This document shows, piece after piece, positions 1 to 5,517 of a stretch of DNA of 6,884 bases. A model generated the notes under the pieces. It was not told where the DNA came from. It did no database searches and was given only the letters and a program-made list of their open reading frames with translations. The stretch spans positions 1 to 6,884 of the forward strand of contig CAYZPW010000133.1 in NCBI GenBank assembly GCA_964480475.1, given 5' to 3'. The stretch's first letter is position 1; the number at the start of each line of letters is the position of its first letter. A program made the translations under genes and the position numbers. This DNA is from CAYZPW01 sp964480475. GTDB lineage: Bacteria > B130-G9.

Positions 1-826
1 CGCTGTCCGTTCCGTGACCGAGAAACGTTACTGAGCCTTCATCCTGGGCCACGGGATTTGGCCAAATGGAGTCAATGTAGCCCTTTGGAGCCGCATTCGG
101 CGCTTCAATGACGAGGAACTCCATGGCAGGAGCGGCCCATCTGCTATCATCGTCCTGCACTGTGTATGAAATCGTGTGCTTGCCCAGGCTAAGGTTGCTC
201 GCGGACTTGTCAAAATCCTCCACATTGCTCAGAACGCCATCGAGATCGGAACACCACTCGTGCGCCACAATCGACCCACCGAGGCGCTCCGAGTGACCCC
301 GGAACTGAACCAAATGAACGCCCACAATCGCAGGGCTGGGTGAGATTGAATCGATGAAGGCCCTCGGGGATGTTGGATCGCTCTCGATCCTGAACGCCGC
401 GAAGCTCAGGTCGCTGACGAAATCGGTCGTCGAAGGATTTGCCATGCCGGCCGCGAGTAGATAGTCGCCCTCGAGACCCTGCGGCGCGCAGAGCCAGATG
501 AAGGCCGTTCTGTCCATAGCAAACGGCGCCGGGACGTTGATGTCCCGTATCCAGGGCTGCATGAAGATACTGAACCCGGATTGGCCATGCGTCATTACCG
601 TGCCATCTGGCATGATCATGCCGATGTACACATCGACCGTGATTTCGGTTTCGTAGTTCTCGGCCGAAAGGCTGACCTCGATCCTATCGCCCGGGTCGTA
701 GCTCGCCACGTCGGTGTAGATTGTAATCGTCGGCGCTGCCGTGCCGATTGCTGGCAGGATCATTGTCAATGCAGCGAAGGCTGCTAGAGAACTAGCCATT
801 ATTCCGCCCTCGAACGGTGTTTTCAC
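1..826 (-). CDS. Secreted surface protein with Ig/PKD-like repeats, 3' end outside the window
   Basis: Read on the minus strand, bases 826 to 1 are open for 275 codons without a stop. I chose the GTG at 826-824 because GGAGGAG (839-833) lies six bases upstream. An in-frame ATG at 799-797 lacks such a site and would remove the start of the signal peptide. Residues 1-31 look like a signal peptide: K2, then a hydrophobic core at about 11-27 ending GTAA before P32. Residues 32-147 form a beta-rich module with YDPGD (43-47), VDVYIGMIMPDGT (64-76) and GDYLLAAGM (120-128), a pattern recurrent in bacterial exported proteins. Residues 155-242 are an Ig/PKD-like repeat: IDSISPSPA, then HEWCSDLDGVLS, then GKHTISYTVQDDDSRW. 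A second repeat begins at 248 (GYIDSIWPNPV) and is cut by the window edge. I infer an extracellular or surface-attached protein. Any catalytic or anchoring domain would lie beyond the edge, so the specific role is unknown. Confidence 0.88.
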   Translation of the reverse strand, partial: MKTPFEGGIMASSLAAFAALTMILPAIGTAAPTITIYTDVASYDPGDRIEVSLSAENYETEITVDVYIGMIMPDGTVMTHGQSGFSIFMQPWIRDINVPAPFAMDRTAFIWLCAPQGLEGDYLLAAGMANPSTTDFVSDLSFAAFRIESDPTSPRAFIDSISPSPAIVGVHLVQFRGHSERLGGSIVAHEWCSDLDGVLSNVEDFDKSASNLSLGKHTISYTVQDDDSRWAAPAMEFLVIEAPNAAPKGYIDSIWPNPVAQDEGSVTFLGHGTDS

Positions 827-832
827 GTTATT

Positions 833-839
833 CTCCTCC
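833..839 (-). promoter_or_regulatory. Ribosome binding site for the GTG-started surface-protein gene
   Basis: The minus strand reads GGAGGAG, six bases before the GTG at 826-824. This is close to the Shine-Dalgarno consensus at ideal spacing. It decides the start in favour of GTG over the ATG nine codons later. Confidence 0.8.
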
Positions 840-852
840 GTTTGTAACCATG

Positions 853-884
853 CTTTTCGGGGAGTCCTAAGACTGCTCGAAAAG
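853..884. promoter_or_regulatory. Two-stage hairpin in the leader of the surface-protein gene
   Basis: CTTTTCG (853-859) pairs with CGAAAAG (878-884). Inside, AGTC (863-866) pairs with GACT (871-874) across a four-base loop, leaving a symmetric three-by-three internal loop. It lies 26 bases upstream of the GTG start on the minus strand, so it is probably in the 5' leader or at an operator. Neither strand shows a T run after the stem, so it is not a typical intrinsic terminator. The pairing is seen in the sequence; a regulatory role is inferred. Confidence 0.45.
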
Positions 885-1045
885 TCGCCAGAGTCTGCTT
901 TCCTAAGCGATCACATCGGGGAAAAGGCGAGGATTCTTAAGCGAAGGGCCAGTATATGTGGTGAGCCCGTCTTAAGGCTCGTCGTCTCTGGGGTGAGCTA
1001 GAGGGGTGTGACTCCGGATTGTAGGCAGAGTCAGCAGTCATCTGG

Positions 1046-1063
1046 ACCGCGTTTCAACGCGGT
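1046..1063. repeat. Palindrome with 8-base arms
   Basis: ACCGCGTT (1046-1053) and AACGCGGT (1056-1063) are perfect complements around a two-base centre. Flanking AGTCATCT (1036-1043) and AGATGGCT (1069-1076) also pair with one mismatch, so the hairpin can extend to about 1036-1076. This longer form shares bases with the left inverted repeat of the next element. It is the first of a row of palindromes and has no T run. Confidence 0.6.
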
Positions 1064-1070
1064 TATATAG

Positions 1071-1234
1071 ATGGCTCTCATTATCTTAACACCCGACTTG
1101 CAGTCGGGTGACTTGAGGACGCGAGCCGTCCTCCTCCTCTCCAGAATCCTCACCTGAAGAGGACATAGAGGAGGATGCCGAGCGGGCCCCAAAATCCCCC
1201 ATCTGAAGATGGAGGCTAGGACAATGATAGCCAT
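1071..1234. repeat. Inverted-repeat-bounded palindrome cluster (MITE-like or structured RNA candidate)
   Basis: ATGGCTCTCATTATC (1071-1085) matches the reverse complement of 1220-1234 at 13 of 15 bases, so this 164-base segment has imperfect terminal inverted repeats. Between them lie separate palindromes: CACCCGACT/AGTCGGGTG (1090-1110, nine-base arms, three-base loop), GAGGACG/CGTCCTC (1115-1133), TCCTCCTCT/AGAGGAGGA (1132-1140 with 1167-1175) enclosing TCCTC/GAGGA (1147-1163), and CCATCT/AGATGG (1199-1212). As RNA this would form a closing stem around a multibranched loop; as DNA it resembles a small non-autonomous element. I see no clear target-site duplication and no transposase gene. 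The pairing is direct observation; the identity is inference. Confidence 0.5.
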
Positions 1235-1260
1235 TTACGTCGCCACCGCTTTCGCCGGGC

Positions 1261-1275
1261 GATGAGGGACTCATC
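1261..1275. repeat. Short palindrome with an extra copy of one arm
   Basis: GATGAG (1261-1266) pairs with CTCATC (1270-1275) across GGA. A second CTCATC at 1278-1283 allows an alternative, longer-looped pairing. It lies just right of the inverted-repeat-bounded cluster and may be its outlying member. The short arms make this a weak call. Confidence 0.35.
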
Positions 1276-1382
1276 AACTCATCGCACGTTGCAGATCGCA
1301 AAGTGGGGGCATCTTCCGCAGGCCTCATGGCATGAACCCAACATTGTCTGCATCCAGAGTCAAACCCAGTTGGAACTTGCTT

Positions 1383-1411
1383 TTGACAATTCAGAACGTT
1401 GGCGATACGCT
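1383..1411 (+). promoter_or_regulatory. Possible sigma70-type promoter of the small membrane protein
   Basis: A perfect -35 hexamer TTGACA (1383-1388) is followed, after 17 bases, by TACGCT (1406-1411), which matches the -10 consensus at only three of six positions. It lies about 55 bases before the ATG at 1466, a sensible distance. The -35 box and spacing are good and the -10 box is poor, so this is tentative. Confidence 0.3.
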
Positions 1412-1453
1412 TCGTGGGTACGGAAGATAACCAGTTGCTATTCGTGTCAGTCG

Positions 1454-1460
1454 AAGGAGG
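1454..1460 (+). promoter_or_regulatory. Strong ribosome binding site for the 68-residue membrane protein
   Basis: AAGGAGG lies five bases before the ATG at 1466. The same frame is open upstream to an ATG at 1262, but that one would read through the promoter-like region and has no such site. This motif therefore sets the start at 1466. Confidence 0.75.
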
Positions 1461-1465
1461 GAATC

Positions 1466-1672
1466 ATGAAAGGACTGGAGAAGACGGCGATTGTTCTTGC
1501 CGTCATTGGTTTCATCGTCACAATAGTCTTCAAGTTGTTCGGCATTAAGCTGTTCGTGACGGCCACGGGCGTTTGGCGGTTCACGATGGTCTGCCTGGGC
1601 TTTGCAGTTTGGGCCAGGCTTGTGCTTATGGGCCCTTGCGGCGATAAATCGGGGCCGGGCCAGGCTGAGTAA
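1466..1672 (+). CDS. Small two-helix membrane protein of unknown function
   Basis: This gene encodes 68 residues from an ATG with a near-consensus ribosome binding site. The sequence is mostly hydrophobic. A first predicted membrane helix covers about residues 7-25 (TAIVLAVIGFIVTIVFKLF). A link with K28 follows, then a second helix at about 36-56, containing W37, R38, W49 and R51 in the pattern GVWRFTMVCLGFAVWARL. The tail, GPCGDKSGPGQAE, is short and polar. Lysines at 2 and 6 before helix 1 and the basic residues between the helices suggest a cytoplasmic start, though the topology is not certain. I do not recognise a named family. It stands alone between the structured intergenic region and a REPIN-like element, so its neighbours give no hint of its job. 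The strong start signals and membrane-like composition make a real gene likely. Confidence 0.68.
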   Translation: MKGLEKTAIVLAVIGFIVTIVFKLFGIKLFVTATGVWRFTMVCLGFAVWARLVLMGPCGDKSGPGQAE

Positions 1673-1750
1673 TACTCGAGCTGAGTGAGGCTGGCTCTCA
1701 AGGTTACGTAAAGCGCCGTCCACTCGTATTGTGATGGCCGAAAATGCTTT

Positions 1751-1857
1751 GTAGGGGCGGGTCTCGGACCCGCCCGTCTGAATCAGTCTAGTTGAATACA
1801 GCATTATCGATAGGGCAATCAATTAGAACGGGCGTGGTCTTAAGACCGCGCCCCTAC
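1751..1857. repeat. REPIN-like pair of inverted REP units (A), upstream of the YkgJ gene
   Basis: The element opens with GTAGGGGCG and ends with its counterpart CGCCCCTAC. The left unit has a perfect stem, GGGCGGGTC/GACCCGCCC (1755-1775, loop TCG), followed by GTCT. The right unit is a 24-base palindrome (1830-1853) with one mismatched pair and the central core GGTCTTAAGACC. Read on the minus strand, the right unit is GTAGGGGCG, palindrome, CGCCCGTTCT, matching the left unit's GTAGGGGCG, palindrome, CGCCCGTCT. REP sequences recognised by RAYT transposases typically have a GTAG-like tetranucleotide beside a palindrome, and two inverted REPs form a REPIN. The linker contains GTCTAGTTGAATA (1786-1798), which recurs in the second element. 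No RAYT gene is present in the window. Confidence 0.72.
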
Positions 1858-1930
1858 GCAGCACCGTTCCTGAACATGTGCCAGCTTCCGTGAGCCGCCC
1901 CTGCAAAGACCAAAGGAACTAGACGCGCAA

Positions 1931-3202
1931 TTGGAAACGGGTCGTGCAGAGACACCGGAATTCATTTTCCCATCGAACACACGTTATCAGTGCGTCGGAT
2001 GCGGCCATTGCTGCCGTCAGCGATGGGACGTGGAGGTGGAGAAGGAGTGTCTTGACAACCTCCCGGACGACATCAGGCCTTCCGTTGCGCCTCCTCGAAA
2101 GCAAGACGACAAGACGGGTGTTGGTGGCGTCATTGTGCCCGATGAGTTGACAGCCGGGTGTCCACTTCTGGACAAGGACAACCTCTGCGTCGTCCACAAA
2201 CGGCTGGGTTACGACGCCAAGCCTTATGTCTGCCGTGAGTTTCCGTTCAGGTTCATCGAGACGCCTCGAGGCGTTGTGGTTGACGTCTCATTCGTCTGCA
2301 ATGAGGTCCTGCACCGAAGAGGCAATGACATTGAGCGGTATCACCCAGAACTTGAGAAGCTCTATGCCAAGACCGGGCGAAAGGTCACGGTCGGCGACAA
2401 GGTCCTCCTGAAGAGCCGAACCTCAATCACTTACGACGCTTACCTTCTCATTGAGGAGAGTCTGCTCAGTATCCTCTCCGACCGGCGACGCCCGGTCGAG
2501 GACCGCCTCATAGCGGGAAATGTATTCCTTTATAGCCTCACCAAGAATGTTTATGACGACGAGAAGATCGTCCTGGGCCAAGAGCCAGTTCAGAAGCGGC
2601 TTAAAAAGTTCGCGCCTAAGCACATCTTTAAGCTCTACGAGATTGCCAGGAAGAGCGAAAAGATGTCATCGAAGCACCGGCAGCAGGTCTTTGTGGTAAC
2701 GTTCCTCACGTTTGCATCGAGCGCCTCCGAGAAGAGGGGCAAGCTGAGTGTTTTGCTGCGCACATGGGTCAACAACGTCAAGCTGACGTTGAACGTCGGC
2801 AAAATCAGGGTCCCAGTGCTTTCTGCGCCCGTGCCGATCAGAAGATTATGTGATATAGAGTTCGACCCAGAGAACGAGCAGGTCAACGACCTCGCAGAAA
2901 GATACATGACGCATTGCATTTTTCGCAAGACCTTCGTCTCTGAATACGGCCTCTTCAGAGGGTATAACATGCTTCTGCTCATCTATGGCGTGACCAAGTG
3001 GCTGTCCGAAGTATTCGCCCTTCAGGCAGGCAGAGACAACGTCGAGCCCGCGGATTTCGCCAGGGCAATTCAGCTGGTCGAGCGCCAATACGTGCGCCAC
3101 AACGAGCATCTCGCCCTGCTCAAGGTCGAGTCCCGCGCCATGCGATTCGTCGATAAGCTCTTCGGCGACCTCGGCTTCGCCCCGATCATCGTCAAGAGCT
3201 GA
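1931..3202 (+). CDS. YkgJ-family cysteine-cluster protein, long form
   Basis: This gene encodes 423 residues. The N-terminal part carries the zinc- or iron-type cysteine cluster of the YkgJ/UPF0153 family: C21-x2-C24-x2-C27-C28 (CVGCGHCC), then GCPLLDKDNLCVVH (C77, C86, H89), then KPYVCREFPF (C101) and SFVC (C123). The remaining 300 or so residues are helix-rich and basic, with no motif I recognise. Many family members consist of little more than the cluster, so this is a long version. Flagellin lysine methylase FliB is a long relative, but no flagellar gene is nearby, so I do not assign that activity. The start is TTG at 1931: the frame is closed by TGA at 1871-1873 and has no ATG or GTG before the first cysteines. 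AAAGGA (1912-1917) is 13 bases upstream, a rather long spacing. The gene is flanked on both sides by REPIN-like elements and is probably transcribed separately from rnr. The family call is firm; function and metal are unknown. Confidence 0.85.
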   Translation: METGRAETPEFIFPSNTRYQCVGCGHCCRQRWDVEVEKECLDNLPDDIRPSVAPPRKQDDKTGVGGVIVPDELTAGCPLLDKDNLCVVHKRLGYDAKPYVCREFPFRFIETPRGVVVDVSFVCNEVLHRRGNDIERYHPELEKLYAKTGRKVTVGDKVLLKSRTSITYDAYLLIEESLLSILSDRRRPVEDRLIAGNVFLYSLTKNVYDDEKIVLGQEPVQKRLKKFAPKHIFKLYEIARKSEKMSSKHRQQVFVVTFLTFASSASEKRGKLSVLLRTWVNNVKLTLNVGKIRVPVLSAPVPIRRLCDIEFDPENEQVNDLAERYMTHCIFRKTFVSEYGLFRGYNMLLLIYGVTKWLSEVFALQAGRDNVEPADFARAIQLVERQYVRHNEHLALLKVESRAMRFVDKLFGDLGFAPIIVKS

Positions 3203-3233
3203 CGGTCTGTGCGAGCGACGCAGGACACGACAT

Positions 3234-3304
3234 GTAGTGGCAGGCCCCCGTGCCTGCCCTGTCTAAGTTGAATAACGGAGGGCGAACTCGGGGCTCGCCC
3301 CTAC
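3234..3304. repeat. REPIN-like pair of inverted REP units (B), between the YkgJ gene and rnr
   Basis: The element runs from GTAG (3234-3237) to CTAC (3301-3304). The left unit has the stem GGCAGGC/GCCTGCC (3239-3258) followed by CCTGTCT. The right unit has GGGCGA/TCGCCC (3280-3300), with the outer flank CGCCCCTAC. The linker GTCTAAGTTGAATA (3261-3274) equals the GTCTAGTTGAATA linker of element A apart from one inserted base. At 71 bases it is shorter than A, and its left unit departs from the GTAGGGGCG form (GTAGTGGCA). It starts 31 bases after the YkgJ stop, so in RNA it would form a 3' structure that could protect the message or weaken readthrough into rnr. Confidence 0.68.
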
Positions 3305-3318
3305 ACAAATGGCGCCGG

Positions 3319-3348
3319 TTGCCGAATGGGGAACGAACCGAGTAAACT
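3319..3348 (+). promoter_or_regulatory. Weak promoter candidate for the rnr operon
   Basis: TTGCCG (3319-3324) and TAAACT (3343-3348) each match four of six consensus positions and are separated by 18 bases. The pair lies between REPIN-like element B and the rnr start, where a promoter would be expected. The match is weak and may be chance. Confidence 0.2.
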
Positions 3349-3371
3349 CGTCGCCTTAACTCATAAGAATC

Positions 3372-3378
3372 AGGAAGG
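3372..3378 (+). promoter_or_regulatory. Ribosome binding site supporting the TTG start of rnr
   Basis: AGGAAGG begins ten bases before the TTG at 3382. Its AGGA part leaves a six-base spacer. This supports TTG as the true start, together with the intact N-terminal helix-turn-helix region it gives. Confidence 0.65.
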
Positions 3379-3381
3379 CTA

Positions 3382-5502
3382 TTGGACAGAACAGAGCGGA
3401 GAATACTGAACATTCTCAAGCGCGGAGGCGGACAACGCCTCTCACTAGAGCAGATTGCAGAGCACCTGGGCACAAGTAGGGAGCGGAAGGCGGTGGTCAA
3501 GCGCCTCGCCCACCTCGTCTCTCGTGGCAAGGTGCTCAAGGACTCGGACGGCAAGTTCTGTGTGACTTCGGTGAAAAGGCGCCTGCTGGGGCGTTTCGAG
3601 CCTGTCAACGAGCGCTTTGGCTTCGTTATTCCGCTTTCGTCCGGAGCGGACGACATCTATGTGCCCTCGCCGCGCTGGGGCGGGTCAATCGACGGCGACA
3701 TCGTCGAGGTCGCATACACCAAGAAGCAGCGGGGGCGGACAAGCGGCCAAGTCGTTAGGATCGTCGAGCGGAGGAGGCGCGCGCTCGCGGGCAAGGTCAT
3801 CAAGAGTAGCAAAGGCATGTTCCTCGAGCCCCTCTCAGCGAAGATATTCCACGAGGTCATTGTCGTAGGCAACGTGGCCGGCAGAGTTGACGACGGCATA
3901 GTTGTGAAGGCTGCGGTGGACCGGATCGACGAGCGATTCAAGCAGATACACGTTACGATCACAGAGGTTTGGGGCAGGCCCGAGGACCCGGATGTTCTCT
4001 GTAGGATAATCATCGCCAAGTTTGACATCCCGACGGTGTTCTCGGACGAGGCGCTTGCCGAGGGGAAGAGGGCGCCGGCTGCGGTGACGCGGGAGGAGAT
4101 CGGAGACAGGGTTGACCACCGAAGCTTGATCACGTTCACGATCGACGGTGAGCAGGCCAAGGATTTCGATGACGCGGTGAGCATCCAGCGACGTGACGGC
4201 GGCTTTCGGCTTTGGGCTCACATCGCGGACGTCGGTCATTACGTCGGGGAGGGCTGCGCTCTTGACAAGGATGCCTTCGACCGGGGCAACAGCGTCTATT
4301 TCCCCGGCAGCGTCATTCCGATGCTGCCGTTTGAGCTATCGAATGAGATATGCAGCCTCAAACCGAACGAGGACCGGCTGACAATGACGGTCCAGACCGA
4401 TTTCGACAAGCGGGGCCGAATCCGCGGCTCGAAGGTCTATGAAAGCGTTATAAGGAGCAACGCCAGGCTGACCTACACCGAGGTTGGGGCGCTGCTTGAG
4501 CAACGGCGGGAGGGGGCCAGTGAGGCCGTTGACGTGCCCGGGTTTTCGGAATACCTGTTTGCCATGGATGACCTCGCGTGCCTTTTGACGAAGAACCGAA
4601 TGCGCCGCGGCGGCCTCGACTTCGACCTTCCCGACCCAATTATCGTGTTAGACCTTCAGGGCAAGCCGGAAGACGTCGTCCGCGAGAAGCGAAATCCCGC
4701 CCACAGACTGATTGAGGAGTTCATGATCGCGGCCAACGAGGCTGTTGCGTCATACCTTACGGCCGGCGGGTCCAAATGCGCATATCGCGTGCATGAGCCG
4801 CCGGACGACGAATCGCTCATCGGCCTTTCTCGGACGCTCAAAGCGATTGGGCTCCAGATGTCGTTTTCGGGCGGCGACGTTTCGGACAAGTTTCAACAGC
4901 TCGTCGAGAGGGTTCGCGGCAAACGAGTGGAGCGGTTGATCTCCTACCTCATCCTACGAGCGCTCAAGATCGCCAAGTATTCGCCCGAGAACACCGGCCA
5001 CTTTGGGCTTGCGTCGGACTGCTACGCCCACTTCACGTCGCCGATCAGGCGGTATCCCGACCTTATGGTGCATAGATTCGTGAAGCAGCGTCTGAGGGGC
5101 AAGGCTAAGTTCAAGGTGAGAATGGGCGCCGATGCCCTGAAGGAGGCGGCGCATCACTGCTCCGTTCGTGAACGCGCCGCGATGGCCGCAGAGAGGCAGA
5201 TAGTCAAAATGCGTCAGGCTCAGTTCATGGCCGACAAGATAGGCGAGGACTTCACGGGGATCATCTCTGGTCTGACGATGAAGGGCTTTTTCGTGGAGTT
5301 GGACCAGTTCTTCGTCGAGGGGTTCGTGTCGCTGTTGTCGCTTGGGGACGACCGGTACTCGTTTAACGAGGAGAAACAGTGCGTGACCGGAATGAAGACG
5401 GGCAAGCGTTTCCGGATGGGTGATACCGTCAAGGTCCGCGTCCGCTCGGTTCAGGTCCCGACCGGCCGTATCGATCTGAGATTGAATGACGTAGGGACAT
5501 AG
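3382..5502 (+). CDS. rnr: Ribonuclease R, 3'-5' exoribonuclease
   Basis: RNase R degrades structured RNA from the 3' end, releasing nucleoside monophosphates, and acts in cytoplasmic mRNA and rRNA turnover. The 706-residue product has the full domain order. A winged-helix region at about 1-62 (RRILNILKR, then SLEQIAEHLG) is followed by a first cold-shock domain at about 68-128 (RFGFVIP, DIYVP, DGDIVEV) and a second at about 133-200. The RNB catalytic domain spans about 240-575, and an S1 RNA-binding domain about 620-702. The metal-binding acidic cluster is intact in IDGEQAKDFDDAV: D255, D261, D263 and D264. Further hallmarks are RGNSVYFPGSVIPMLP (301-316), HRLIEEFMIAANEAVA (441-456) and HFTSPIRRYPDLMVHR (550-565). 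The protein ends just after the S1 domain, without the lysine-rich tail of the 813-residue E. coli enzyme. The start is TTG at 3382 with a good ribosome binding site. The DUF401-type gene follows 15 bases later. Confidence 0.96.
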   Translation: MDRTERRILNILKRGGGQRLSLEQIAEHLGTSRERKAVVKRLAHLVSRGKVLKDSDGKFCVTSVKRRLLGRFEPVNERFGFVIPLSSGADDIYVPSPRWGGSIDGDIVEVAYTKKQRGRTSGQVVRIVERRRRALAGKVIKSSKGMFLEPLSAKIFHEVIVVGNVAGRVDDGIVVKAAVDRIDERFKQIHVTITEVWGRPEDPDVLCRIIIAKFDIPTVFSDEALAEGKRAPAAVTREEIGDRVDHRSLITFTIDGEQAKDFDDAVSIQRRDGGFRLWAHIADVGHYVGEGCALDKDAFDRGNSVYFPGSVIPMLPFELSNEICSLKPNEDRLTMTVQTDFDKRGRIRGSKVYESVIRSNARLTYTEVGALLEQRREGASEAVDVPGFSEYLFAMDDLACLLTKNRMRRGGLDFDLPDPIIVLDLQGKPEDVVREKRNPAHRLIEEFMIAANEAVASYLTAGGSKCAYRVHEPPDDESLIGLSRTLKAIGLQMSFSGGDVSDKFQQLVERVRGKRVERLISYLILRALKIAKYSPENTGHFGLASDCYAHFTSPIRRYPDLMVHRFVKQRLRGKAKFKVRMGADALKEAAHHCSVRERAAMAAERQIVKMRQAQFMADKIGEDFTGIISGLTMKGFFVELDQFFVEGFVSLLSLGDDRYSFNEEKQCVTGMKTGKRFRMGDTVKVRVRSVQVPTGRIDLRLNDVGT

Positions 5503-5517
5503 GTTATACAGGCGAGC

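Larger units (their letters stand above)
827..1465. other. Gene-free, palindrome-rich intergenic region
   Basis: These 639 bases separate the divergent surface-protein and small-membrane-protein genes. I find no credible coding region on either strand. The short minus-strand frames at 1031-1328 run across the palindromes, overlap one another in different frames and lack a convincing ribosome binding site. The region holds a hairpin in the surface-gene leader (853-884), a weak GAGCC/GGCTC inverted repeat (963-980), a palindrome at 1046-1063, an inverted-repeat-bounded cluster (1071-1234), a palindrome at 1261-1275 and a possible promoter (1383-1411). The octamer YTAAGCGA occurs twice (903-910 and 937-944), with no clear meaning. 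Confidence 0.7.

Noticed and set aside
963..980. GAGCC/GGCTC hairpin as a terminator or REP unit.
   Set aside because: A five-base stem with an eight-base loop, no T run and no GTAG head; too weak to call separately.
1071..1234. Calling the palindrome cluster an insertion sequence.
   Set aside because: There is no transposase gene and no clear target-site duplication; only the inverted repeats support mobility.
1046..1283. CRISPR array.
   Set aside because: The palindromes differ in sequence and are unevenly spaced. There is no recurring direct repeat with uniform spacers and no cas gene.
1031..1328. Two overlapping minus-strand open frames of 67 and 80 codons (1031-1234 and 1086-1328).
   Set aside because: They run through the palindrome cluster in different frames, have low-complexity Ser/Gly/Glu and Arg-rich products caused by the repeats, and lack a convincing ribosome binding site.
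1262..1465. Upstream extension of the small membrane protein to the ATG at 1262.
   Set aside because: No ribosome binding site, a non-hydrophobic and unremarkable extension, and a much better start at 1466 after AAGGAGG.
1391..1822. Minus-strand open frame of 143 codons.
   Set aside because: It is antisense to the 68-residue membrane protein and runs into REPIN-like element A. Its product is basic and repeat-derived, without domain features.
1931..3202. Naming the YkgJ-type gene fliB.
   Set aside because: The cysteine pattern is shared across the wider family, and no flagellin or flagellar gene is in the window, so the specific methylase role is unsupported.
3192..4239. Several minus-strand open frames of 134-175 codons over the rnr start and middle.
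   Set aside because: They are antisense shadows of the clearly conserved RNase R frame, which has all its domains and catalytic residues.
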